Positions 22,313 to 28,776 of a DNA stretch of 28,776 nt are shown in pieces. The DNA lies in assembly GCA_052144935.1 (NCBI GenBank), contig JBKQPR010000274.1, positions 1 through 28,776 on the forward strand, given 5' to 3'. The notes beneath the pieces were generated by a model that worked only from the letters and a program-made list of their open reading frames with translations, searched no databases and was not told where the DNA came from. The DNA is from JOPF133 sp052144935. Its GTDB lineage: Bacteria; Acidobacteriota; Terriglobia; Bryobacterales; Bryobacteraceae. Numbering within the stretch: the first letter of the stretch is position 1; each line of letters opens with the position of its first letter. A program made the translations under genes and the position numbers.

Positions 22313-24229
22313 TCAGCGCCGGAACAGGCCGCCCATGGGGACCTCCGCTTGCGGCCGGTAGCCCCAAGCCGCGAGACGCGGCCCGTACAGGTCCCGCCAG
22401 TGAGTCGCGGCATCGGTGCCCGGCGCGGGCATCACCGCCAGGTACGGGGGCCGGGCGGCGGGCGGCAGGGCATCCAGTTCTTCGGGAGCGAGCGCCCTCA
22501 CGGCGGGGTCCACCGGGTTTCCGGCGGCCACCACGTGCGCCGCGAAATAGCCGCCATCGGGCATCGCCAACACGGCCAGGCCCTGCGATCTCACATTGTC
22601 CAGGCTGGGCTTCAGGCCGTTCCAGTAGGTGGTCCAGTGCGCCCGATTGCGCTCCACCAGGAACGGTCCTCCCGCGAGCAAGGCGACGGCGGCGAGCCCC
22701 ATGGAGCGGCGGCCCAGCGCTACCACGGCGGCGGCGGCGAGAAGCGCGGTCACCACCAGCGCTACCGGCGGGAAGAGTTCGGCGGGCAATTTTGTGTAGA
22801 GGATCAGCAGGCGGCTGCCGAGTTGGATCGCGATCAGAGGCCAGGCGAGGGTCCGGCCGGCCAGGGCCACCAGCCACAGGTCGCTCGCAGCCAGCACGCC
22901 ATCGACATACCGGATGCTGTTCAGCCCGTAGAGCAGGAAGCTCAGATCGCCCCCTGCGATTTGCGCGCTGGCGCTGAACACCGAGCGGAAGTACAGCAGC
23001 CAACCGCAGAGGATCCAGGCGGCCGCCCAATCCAGCGGGCGTGGGGGTGTGCGGCTTCGCAGCCATTTCCAAGCCGCGCGCGCGCATCGCCAGGCGGCCA
23101 GCGGCAGGACCGCCGCCAGCGTCAGGGGGAACAGCAGGCCGGCGGGCGAAACCCCTCCGGCCGGCCAGAATAACGCGCGCCAGAGCCGCGGATCGTGCAG
23201 GCTGTAGAGGATCGACGTAGCGGAGAGGTCGGCTGTGCCAGGCAAGTGGATGAGACCGAAGTTAATCTGGAAGGGGTAGAACGGGCTGCCGTGTTGGATC
23301 AGGTTGTGCAGGTAATAGTGGCCGCTGGAAATCAGGAACAAAGCCAATCCGGTAAGCTGCCACGGCCAGTCGCGGCGTTTCAGCCGGCCGGAAAGAGCCA
23401 GGGCGGCCACCGCCAGGGCGGCCAGGAAAACGCCGGTGTACTTGACCGCCGCGAAGGCGGCCCCGAAGGCAAGCGCCCAAAGCGACCGGCCCGCGCGCAG
23501 CACCGCCAGCATCAGCAGCAGAAAACCGGCGCCGTGCAGGGCATCGTTCTTGAGAGTCCCGACGCCCGAAGACTCGAACCAGAGGTGCCGCAGGGTCAGC
23601 GAGGTGGCCACGGTCCACAGGAGCAACGGTCCGCGCAAGCCCAGCTCGCGGCCCACCAGCCAGGCGGCCAGCGCCAGCAGAGCGAGCGATTTGAGCGCCA
23701 GCAGGGGAAAGAATGCATCCACGCCGGTGACCGTCCATGCCGGCAGGAACGAGAGTTCCCAGAACGCCACGTAGTTGGTGGCGAAAACGTAGGGGGTGGC
23801 GCGGTTGCCCATCCAGTCGATCAGGTCGTGGAGGTAGTTGATGGAGTCGATTTCCTCGACGGGATGGAAGGAGAGGCAGACCAGCGGTACGGCCAGCGCG
23901 GCCAGCAAGGCGAAGTGGGCGCGGCCGATGGGTTCGGAGGGGTGCTCCTTGGGCACGGCCTGGCGGACCAAGGCCCGCGGTCCCGCGATCAGGGCGAAGA
24001 CGGCGCACGCCGCCGCTGCCGTCCAATAGGCTGTCGGGGAATTCATCCGCGTGAAAGCGAACAGAGCGGCCAGAGACGATTCCAGCGTAAGCTCGATGGC
24101 CAGCACCGCCAGCCATTTGGTTTCGGAATCGCCGTCGCCGCGCCAGCCGAGGCGCCACGCCAGCGCGATCGCGGCCGCGAACAGGGACGCTTCCCAGGCG
24201 GCAAACATCACGATGGCGGTGAGTCTCAC
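22313..24229 (-). CDS. Polytopic membrane protein, GT-C glycosyltransferase-like
   Basis: 638 residues with about 12 membrane helices in residues 1-540 and a soluble C-terminal part of about 100 residues. The first large loop has HPVEEIDSINYLHD (122-135; E125, E126, D128), which resembles the acidic loop of GT-C enzymes that use polyprenyl-phosphate sugars (PMT/ArnT group). The layout of long hydrophobic helices and short basic loops (GRLKRRDWPW) fits. The start is GTG 24229, overlapping the mreD stop by 4 bp (GTGA), so translation is coupled to mreD. It is not a SEDS protein (RodA) and not PBP2, which commonly follow mreD. A role in adding a sugar to an envelope polymer is inferred only from fold and neighbours. 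Confidence 0.65.
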   Translation of the reverse strand: MRLTAIVMFAAWEASLFAAAIALAWRLGWRGDGDSETKWLAVLAIELTLESSLAALFAFTRMNSPTAYWTAAAACAVFALIAGPRALVRQAVPKEHPSEPIGRAHFALLAALAVPLVCLSFHPVEEIDSINYLHDLIDWMGNRATPYVFATNYVAFWELSFLPAWTVTGVDAFFPLLALKSLALLALAAWLVGRELGLRGPLLLWTVATSLTLRHLWFESSGVGTLKNDALHGAGFLLLMLAVLRAGRSLWALAFGAAFAAVKYTGVFLAALAVAALALSGRLKRRDWPWQLTGLALFLISSGHYYLHNLIQHGSPFYPFQINFGLIHLPGTADLSATSILYSLHDPRLWRALFWPAGGVSPAGLLFPLTLAAVLPLAAWRCARAAWKWLRSRTPPRPLDWAAAWILCGWLLYFRSVFSASAQIAGGDLSFLLYGLNSIRYVDGVLAASDLWLVALAGRTLAWPLIAIQLGSRLLILYTKLPAELFPPVALVVTALLAAAAVVALGRRSMGLAAVALLAGGPFLVERNRAHWTTYWNGLKPSLDNVRSQGLAVLAMPDGGYFAAHVVAAGNPVDPAVRALAPEELDALPPAARPPYLAVMPAPGTDAATHWRDLYGPRLAAWGYRPQAEVPMGGLFRR

Positions 24230-24759
24230 GCCTGCTCTCGCAGCTTATCGAGAAAATGATAGAGGGCCACCCCGACGACGGCGTTGAGCAGGCCCAGGAC
24301 CAGCGTCTTCTGGATCTCAAACGCCAATTGCTGGCTGAGCAGCGCGCGCGTCAGCACCCAGTACAGGAACTGGTGGAAAAAATAGAAGAGAAAGGCCAGC
24401 AACAGGCGGAGAAAACTGTGGTCCACGTCCAGGCGGACGCCCACCGAAGCGGCGAAGTAACCCACCATGGTGTCCACGATGCCATACATGCCGAGCAAGT
24501 TCTTGGAGAGGGAGTCCTGCGCGAGGCCCACCAGGGCGCCCACCAGGAGACCGCCGATGGGAGCGCGGCGCATGAGCGCGAAGTAGACCACCACCAGCAG
24601 GGGGAGCTCCAGGAAGCCCAGGAACGGGAAAAAATGCGGCACGTAAACCTGGAACAGGATGGCGGCCAGCGGCACCGCGAACATGACCCAGGTGCGGAAG
24701 CGGGCGACCTGGCTTTCGCGCTGGCTGTTGAGCAGGATTCGCTCGCCCGAGTAGCTCAT
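24226..24759 (-). CDS. mreD: Rod shape-determining protein MreD
   Basis: 177 residues, an inner-membrane protein with about five helices, of usual size. MreD joins MreC to the MreB filament system that guides side-wall peptidoglycan synthesis. Conserved MreD features are FLGFLELPLLVVVYFAL, the GLLVGALVGLAQDSLS segment (GxxxGxxxDxxS-type) and the LGMYGIVDTMVGYFA helix. The N-terminal 20 residues are cytoplasmic and charged. The ATG overlaps the mreC stop by 4 bp (ATGA), and its own stop overlaps the next start (GTGA). Confidence 0.93.
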   Translation of the reverse strand: MSYSGERILLNSQRESQVARFRTWVMFAVPLAAILFQVYVPHFFPFLGFLELPLLVVVYFALMRRAPIGGLLVGALVGLAQDSLSKNLLGMYGIVDTMVGYFAASVGVRLDVDHSFLRLLLAFLFYFFHQFLYWVLTRALLSQQLAFEIQKTLVLGLLNAVVGVALYHFLDKLREQA

Positions 24760-26483
24760 TCGTGGACGGGGCCTTTGCCCGCCGGCTGAGGGACCGGCGG
24801 AGTGGAAGGCGCTTCGTCCGGAGGCTTCTTCTCACCGTCGCGTGGCCGCCTGGCGGGCACCGTGGGGGTGTTGGTGGGAGCGGGACCGGACATTCCGCCG
24901 GCGGGCGCGCGGTTGCCCGCGGCGGGAACCGTAGAGGGATTGGCGGCGGTTGGCGGGTCAGAGGGAGGGTTCTTCCCACCATCGGGCGGCCGCTTGGCGG
25001 GCACCGTGGGGCTGTTGGTGGGAGCGGGGGCGGACAATCCGCCGGCGGGAGCGCGGTTGCCCGCCGCGGGAACCGTGGAGGGATTGGCGGCGGTTGGCGG
25101 GTCAGAGGGAGGGTTCTTCCCACCATCGGGCGGCCGCTTGGCGGGCACCGTGGGGGTATTGGTGGGAGCGGGACCGGACATTCCGCCGGCGGGAGCGCGG
25201 TTGCCCGCCGCACCAACGGCAGAGGGATTGGCGGAGGGTGGCGCTTCGGCCGGAGGCTTCTGCTCGCCATCGCGTGGCCGTTTGGCGGGCGCCGGGGGGC
25301 TGTTGGTGGGAGCGGGACCGGACAATCCGCCGGCGGTCACGCGGCCGCCCGCCGCGGGAACCGTCGAGGGATCGGCGGAGGGTGGTGTCGCCGGGGCGCC
25401 GTTGGCGGGAGCGGCGCTGGGCGGCGCAGGCTGGCCCAACTTCGTGAAATCCGGGGGCTTGGATCCCGGCTCGCCTTCGCCGAACTTATGGTTCTGCGCC
25501 TCTCCGGCAGCCTTGTATTGCTGGCGTAGTTTGTCGGCTTCGGTCCCTCCCGGCGCCATGGGAATGCCTGAGGCATCGGGTGGCGCTCCGGTCGAACCGG
25601 CTACTGGGGCGGGCGGCGGCGGGGCGATATAAACCGGCTGATTGACCGGGGGCGTGTCAGGGATATCCTGGTGCGCGCCCGACACCACAATCAGCACGTC
25701 CTCCAGCCCGCGCTGCAATCCGCTGGGATCGACCAGGATCTCCTGAAAGGGCAGGCTCGGCCGCACGATGCGGGCCTGGCCCACGGGGAAGCCGCGCGGA
25801 AACACGCGGTCGTCGCCGGAGGTGTAGAACCACTCGCCCTCCGCGACTTTCTCCTCGGCGGGCACATAGTCCACCTTGCCCAGGGGGGTTCCCTGCCCTT
25901 TGAAGGTGCCGCGCACCTGGCTCTTCTGGGAAACCACCCCGGCGGCGAAATCGGGATCGGTCACCAGCAGCACCTCCGAGGCAAGCGGGTAGGCCGCGAT
26001 CACCTTGCCCACGATGCCGTCGGGCGTGACTACCGCCATGCCCCGCATCACCCCTTCCACCGATCCGCGATCCACATACACCACTTTGGAATTCGACCCA
26101 GCCCCGGTGAAGATGACGGTGGCCGCCAGCATCCTGGAGGGCGTGTGCGCCTGGAACAGTTGGAGGGCCTTGGCGCGGTCGGCGGAATTCAGCTCATTTT
26201 TCAGGAAGATGTTTTCCATTTTGAGCCGGTCCACGTCGGCCTGCAGGCGGCGGTTGTCGGCGTCGGCGTCGTGCAGCGTGATGTAGTTGCGGATGAAGCC
26301 GATGCTGCCGCCGCGGAACCCCTCCAGGATGCGCGCCATGGGGGTCACGGCGGTCACCGTCCACACGCGGATCAGGTGTACGTCCTGGTCGTTCTTCACC
26401 TGCACCGCGAGCAGCAGGAGCTGCGCGAAGATCACCAGCAGCAGCACGGTGATGTTGCGGTAGCGGTTTACGAACGACTCCAT
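24756..26483 (-). CDS. mreC: Rod shape-determining protein MreC with long repetitive tail
   Basis: 575 residues, nearly twice the usual 280-330. Residues 10-28 form the membrane anchor, 70-112 the coiled coil (LQADVDRLKMENIFLKNEL), and 118-270 the periplasmic beta-barrel core (SNSKVVYVDRGSVEGVMRGM, TPDGIVGKV, LLVTDPDFAAGV, PRGFPVGQ, LEDVLIVV). MreC forms a filament scaffold that activates PBP2/RodA. After residue 275 comes a disordered Pro/Ala/Gly-rich extension with four tandem 48-residue repeats (371-562). The extension is absent from standard MreC and would lie in the periplasm, perhaps tethering peptidoglycan or another envelope part. The gene lies 22 bp after mreB. The mreC start has no clear ribosome site. 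Confidence 0.95.
   Translation of the reverse strand: MESFVNRYRNITVLLLVIFAQLLLLAVQVKNDQDVHLIRVWTVTAVTPMARILEGFRGGSIGFIRNYITLHDADADNRRLQADVDRLKMENIFLKNELNSADRAKALQLFQAHTPSRMLAATVIFTGAGSNSKVVYVDRGSVEGVMRGMAVVTPDGIVGKVIAAYPLASEVLLVTDPDFAAGVVSQKSQVRGTFKGQGTPLGKVDYVPAEEKVAEGEWFYTSGDDRVFPRGFPVGQARIVRPSLPFQEILVDPSGLQRGLEDVLIVVSGAHQDIPDTPPVNQPVYIAPPPPAPVAGSTGAPPDASGIPMAPGGTEADKLRQQYKAAGEAQNHKFGEGEPGSKPPDFTKLGQPAPPSAAPANGAPATPPSADPSTVPAAGGRVTAGGLSGPAPTNSPPAPAKRPRDGEQKPPAEAPPSANPSAVGAAGNRAPAGGMSGPAPTNTPTVPAKRPPDGGKNPPSDPPTAANPSTVPAAGNRAPAGGLSAPAPTNSPTVPAKRPPDGGKNPPSDPPTAANPSTVPAAGNRAPAGGMSGPAPTNTPTVPARRPRDGEKKPPDEAPSTPPVPQPAGKGPVHE
24798..25373 (-). repeat. Four tandem 144-bp repeats in mreC
   Basis: Exactly four copies of 144 bp (576 bp), coding for 48 residues each: 371-418, 419-466, 467-514 and 515-562. 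Each copy has the order xPSxVxAAGxR, AGGxSxPAPTN, a KRPxDG block, then a Pro-rich end. Copies two, three and four are nearly identical, copy one is the most diverged, which suggests recent duplication from the end of the gene. No frame is broken. Confidence 0.9.
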
Positions 26484-26505
26484 CGAGGCGGGCCGCCTTC
26501 TGTCC

Positions 26506-27531
26506 CTAGTCTATCGAAATCTTACGCAGCAGCCGGAAATCGCTGAGCATGCGGCCGGTCCCGAGCACCACCGAGGCCAGAGGATCGTCGGCGATGGAAA
26601 CCGGCAGTCCGGTTTCCTCGCGGATGCGTTTGTCCAGGTTCTTCAGCAGAGCGCCGCCGCCGGTGAGCACGATGCCGCGGTCGCTGATATCGGCGCTCAG
26701 TTCGGGCGGAGTACGCTCCAGGGCCACGCGGATGGCGTTGATGATAGTGGCCACGCACTCGGCCAGGGATTCGCGCACTTCGGTGTCGTCGACGGAAATG
26801 GTGCGGGGCACGCCCTCGATGAGGTTGCGGCCCTTGATTTCGATGGTCAGCGGCTTATCCAGCGGATAGGCCGAGCCGATCTCCATTTTGATGGTTTCCG
26901 CCGTGCGCTCGCCGATCAGCAGGTTGTACTTGCGCTTCATGAACTGCATGACCGCGTCGTCCATTTCGTTGCCGGCCACGCGCACCGAGCGCGAGTAGAC
27001 GATGCCGGAAAGCGAGATTACGGCCACGTCGGTGGTGCCGCCGCCGATATCCACCACCATGTTGCCGGAGGGTTCGGTGATGGGAAGTCCCGCGCCGATG
27101 GCGGCCACCATGGCCTGCTCCACCAGGTGCACTTCGCTGGCTTTGGCGCGGTAAGCGGAGTCCATGACGGCGCGCTTTTCGACCTGCGTGATTTCGCTGG
27201 GTACGCCGATGACGATGCGGGGATGGACCAGCATTTTGCGGCCGTGCGCCTTCTGAATGAAGTAATTCAGCATGCGCTCGGTGACTTTGAAATCGGCGAT
27301 CACGCCGTCTTTCATGGGCTTGATGGCGACGATATTGCCGGGCGTGCGGCCCAGCATTTCTTTGGCCTCTTTGCCCACGGCTTCCACTTCGCCGGTGTTT
27401 TTGTTGATCGCGACGATGGACGGCTCGTTGACCACAATGCCCTTGCCCTTGGCGTAGACAAGGGTATTGGCGGTCCCCAGATCGATGGCGAGGTCCGACG
27501 AAAAAAGGCTGAAAAGCGAACGTAAACTCAT
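26506..27531 (-). CDS. mreB: Rod shape-determining protein MreB
   Basis: 341 residues, full length. The bacterial actin polymerises under the inner membrane and directs side-wall growth. The ATPase motifs are in place: phosphate-1 IDLGTANT (16-23), phosphate-2 VVDIGGGTTDVAV (159-171) and the adenosine motif LTGGGALL near 293-300. SSDLAIDLG and the amphipathic N-terminal MSLRSLFSLF are typical of membrane-binding MreB. The C-terminus (RMLSDFRLLRKISID) is a standard end. It is the first gene of the mreBCD run, 22 bp before mreC. The gap to mreC has a GGCGGGCCGCC dyad (26487-26497). The mreB promoter probably lies in 27532-27756. Confidence 0.97.
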   Translation of the reverse strand: MSLRSLFSLFSSDLAIDLGTANTLVYAKGKGIVVNEPSIVAINKNTGEVEAVGKEAKEMLGRTPGNIVAIKPMKDGVIADFKVTERMLNYFIQKAHGRKMLVHPRIVIGVPSEITQVEKRAVMDSAYRAKASEVHLVEQAMVAAIGAGLPITEPSGNMVVDIGGGTTDVAVISLSGIVYSRSVRVAGNEMDDAVMQFMKRKYNLLIGERTAETIKMEIGSAYPLDKPLTIEIKGRNLIEGVPRTISVDDTEVRESLAECVATIINAIRVALERTPPELSADISDRGIVLTGGGALLKNLDKRIREETGLPVSIADDPLASVVLGTGRMLSDFRLLRKISID

Positions 27532-27756
27532 GAATTAAGAAGGTGCACTTCCAGGAAAGGCGGCAACCCGCGGCCAGGGCGGATTCCTACTGAATGTTAA
27601 CACACTGGGGGGCACGCTCTGGCGCTTTGGCCAGCCTTGGCTTGCCCTGGACCTGTCCCTGGGCAGGCTAAAGCATGCCCCACCCCGATTGCTATACAAT
27701 GGCTTTTCGGGCGGGCGTTTCTCTGCCACCAATACGAGGGGGCTAAGCACAACGGG
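27532..27756. promoter_or_regulatory. Divergent promoter region of mreB and the small membrane protein
   Basis: This 225-bp gap should hold the promoter of the mreB run (minus) and of the gene at 27757 (plus). On the plus strand TACAAT (27695-27700), within TGCTATACAAT, is a candidate -10 for the latter, without a good -35. GGGCAGGCTAAAGCATGCCC (27661-27680) is a near-palindrome related to the repeat at 2473-2508. I could not point to a convincing mreB promoter. Confidence 0.4.
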
Positions 27757-28032
27757 ATGTCGGATCGCGGATTCTTATTCCTTTTCAGTCTTCTGATGAT
27801 TGTCGTTGGGGTGGGATCGGCCGTATGGCTGTTCGCCACGGGGCAGGCCGGCACCGTGGATGGGCTCTTCCTGCTGTTGACGGCTTTGCTGTTGGCGCTG
27901 GTATTCGCGCTCTACGTGCTGTATGTCATCCGGCGCGCCTTGGAAGCGGTGGCTCCGCCCTCCCAGACGGCCAAAGCCGGGGCGGCGGCGCCGGCGGCGA
28001 AGCGCACTCCCACTCCGGCCGCGCAGGCGTAG
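27757..28032 (+). CDS. Small two-helix membrane protein, hypothetical
   Basis: 91 residues from ATG 27757. Two membrane segments, FLFLFSLLMIVVGVGSAVWLF (about 6-26) and LFLLLTALLLALVFALYVLYVI (about 36-57), are joined by a short GQAGTVDG loop. The C-terminal 30 residues are Ala/Pro/Lys-rich and likely cytoplasmic or disordered. GAGGGGG at 27736 is 14 nt before the ATG, too far to be a normal ribosome site. No family is recognised; such hairpins occur beside respiratory and envelope genes. It is divergent from mreB and convergent with the cyclophilin gene 10 bp away. The start is uncertain: the frame is open to 27637, but that part looks non-coding. Confidence 0.6.
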   Translation: MSDRGFLFLFSLLMIVVGVGSAVWLFATGQAGTVDGLFLLLTALLLALVFALYVLYVIRRALEAVAPPSQTAKAGAAAPAAKRTPTPAAQA

Positions 28033-28042
28033 GGAACGGACA

Positions 28043-28654
28043 TCATTTTTTTCGCGCTTTGGGCTCCGGACCCACGCGCTCGATCAGCACGCTGACGAGC
28101 TTCACCGGCGGGTCGGGTTTCTCGTTCAGCGTGCGCACGTGGTTGATCCGTTCCACGACTTCCTCTCCTTCCACCACCGTGCCGAAGATGGTGTATTTGC
28201 CATCCCACTGCTGCATGGGGCTGACGGTGACGAAAAACTGGCAGCTCGCGGAATCCCCGGCGCCGGTATTGGCCATGGCCAGCTTGCCCGGGCGGTCGAA
28301 GCGCAGTCCTGGCAGAAACTCGTCGCGGATTGTGAAGCCGCAATTGTGTTTGCCGGTACCGGTGGGATCGCCCGCCTGGATCATCGCGCCCTCCACGACG
28401 CGATGGAAGGTGATGTCGTTGTAGAGCGGGCGCTTCACCATCTTGCGCGTCGCCGGGTCGAGCCATGCCAAGGTGCCGGTGGCCAAACCGACGAAAGTTC
28501 CGACCGCGATGGGAGTATCCTTTTCGTACAGCCTGGCCTTGAAGGTGCCCATGGAGGTTTCGAAGACAGCATACAGACCGTTGGGCAGCGGTTTTTGCTG
28601 AGCCGTCAGGCAAGCGGCAAGCAGAAAGGGAAGCAAAAGGCGTAGGGCGCGCAT
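28043..28654 (-). CDS. Cyclophilin-type peptidyl-prolyl isomerase, possible lipoprotein
   Basis: 203 residues from ATG 28654. It catalyses cis-trans isomerisation of X-Pro bonds in exported proteins. Cyclophilin marks: TFHRVVEGAMIQAGDPTGTGK, DEFLPGLRFDRPGKLAMANTG, SCQFFVTVSP and WDGKYTIFGTVVEGEEVV. The start is set by GGGAGG on the minus strand just before the ATG, rather than the further upstream ATG at 28693. The signal MRALRLLLPFLLAAC has a lipobox-like LLAAC (C15), so it may be lipid-anchored in the periplasm. A short insertion (about 60-80, GTLAWLDPATRKM) lies before the FHR core. The 3' end is 10 bp from the convergent small gene. Confidence 0.92.
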   Translation of the reverse strand: MRALRLLLPFLLAACLTAQQKPLPNGLYAVFETSMGTFKARLYEKDTPIAVGTFVGLATGTLAWLDPATRKMVKRPLYNDITFHRVVEGAMIQAGDPTGTGKHNCGFTIRDEFLPGLRFDRPGKLAMANTGAGDSASCQFFVTVSPMQQWDGKYTIFGTVVEGEEVVERINHVRTLNEKPDPPVKLVSVLIERVGPEPKARKK

Positions 28655-28667
28655 GGGAGCCTCCCAT
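28652..28667 (-). promoter_or_regulatory. Ribosome site inside a palindrome at the cyclophilin start
   Basis: The mRNA-sense sequence ATGGGAGGCTCCCATG holds the GGGAGG ribosome site and the ATG. It is a 15-bp perfect inverted repeat plus the final G, so GGGAG can pair with CTCCC and hide both from ribosomes. Fold strength is small because the loop is short; the effect is unproved. Confidence 0.4.
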
Positions 28668-28714
28668 TTTATCGCGCGGCGGGGGACACGCATCGGCGAG
28701 GGACGCGGGGCGCT

Positions 28715-28747
28715 GGGGGTGCGGGGGTGCGGGGGCGCAGGGGGTGC
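28715..28747 (+). repeat. GGGGGTGC 8-bp repeat, G-rich tract
   Basis: GGGGGTGC at 28715, 28723 and 28740, with GGGGGCGC at 28731 and a single A between units three and four. More G runs of 3-5 extend from 28681 to the window end. Four or more G runs of at least three with short spacers could form a G-quadruplex on the plus strand. It lies 50-90 bp upstream of the cyclophilin start. Confidence 0.6.
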
Positions 28748-28776
28748 GGGACGCGGGGCGCGAGGCGCGGGGCACG

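Noticed and set aside
22269..23087. Upstream extension of the AbrB-PIN frame to 495 residues
   Set aside because: The part before MIKATISS is the antisense-frame shadow of the GT-C-like gene; AbrB domains start at their N-terminus.
24798..25373. 144-bp repeats as a CRISPR array
   Set aside because: No short repeat/unique spacer pattern; the copies are contiguous and keep the mreC frame.
24762..25632. Plus-strand Gly-rich repeat proteins opposite mreC
   Set aside because: Antisense of the mreC repeats; the repeat makes the opposite frames look regular and PE-PGRS-like.

Overview
The window is high-GC bacterial DNA that is densely coded on both strands. The organism is a Gram-negative rod: it carries mreB-mreC-mreD, lipid A/Kdo genes (waaA fused to lpxK), an MlaF-like ATPase and peptidoglycan hydrolases. 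The many secreted glycoside hydrolases, the secreted repeat-poor hypotheticals and the short CAGGCTGAAG-type intergenic repeats resemble Acidobacteriota of the Bryobacter/Solibacter type. That placement is an inference from gene content, not from a marker gene. I saw no rRNA, tRNA, CRISPR array or intact mobile element.

Layout. 1-2,510: a small secreted hypothetical, a frameshifted scrap of a tyrosine recombinase, an aldo/keto reductase, and upstream of it a pair of related palindromes. 2,511-3,852 (minus): mobA overlapping an MlaF-like ABC ATPase. 4,009-7,978 (plus): a lytic transglycosylase, an AMIN-amidase with a repetitive linker, a class I glutamine amidotransferase, a degenerate receiver-domain protein and a small unknown protein, mostly overlapping or tightly spaced. 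8,232-10,768 (plus): a less GC-rich three-gene cassette of Vsr nickase, C5-cytosine methyltransferase and an unrecognised PD-(D/E)XK nuclease, which reads as a complete type II restriction-modification island. 10,900-16,103 (plus): a sugar-use operon of secreted GH2 enzyme, sugar-porter MFS permease, a 51-residue secreted peptide that may be a gene remnant, and an exported amidohydrolase/lactonase, every junction overlapping. 16,493-17,110 (minus): a secreted hypothetical whose start overlaps that of the divergent WaaA-LpxK fusion (17,094-19,499, plus). 19,917-27,531 (minus): six tightly packed genes in the transcription order mreB, mreC, mreD, a GT-C-like membrane protein, a single-ORF AbrB-PIN (VapBC-type) fusion, and a GH39-like glycosidase. 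27,757-28,654: a two-helix membrane protein and a convergent cyclophilin with a possible lipobox. The window ends in a G-rich 8-bp repeat.

How the genes work together. Cell envelope is the main theme: elongasome (MreBCD), lipid A phosphorylation and Kdo addition (WaaA-LpxK), peptidoglycan cleavage (transglycosylase plus amidase), an Mla-type lipid ATPase and a periplasmic prolyl isomerase. The most unusual points are the uncharacterised nuclease in the R-M-Vsr cassette, the in-frame antitoxin-toxin fusion, the waaA-lpxK fusion, the membrane protein translationally coupled to mreD where mrdA/rodA are often found, and four 144-bp tandem repeats in the tail of mreC.
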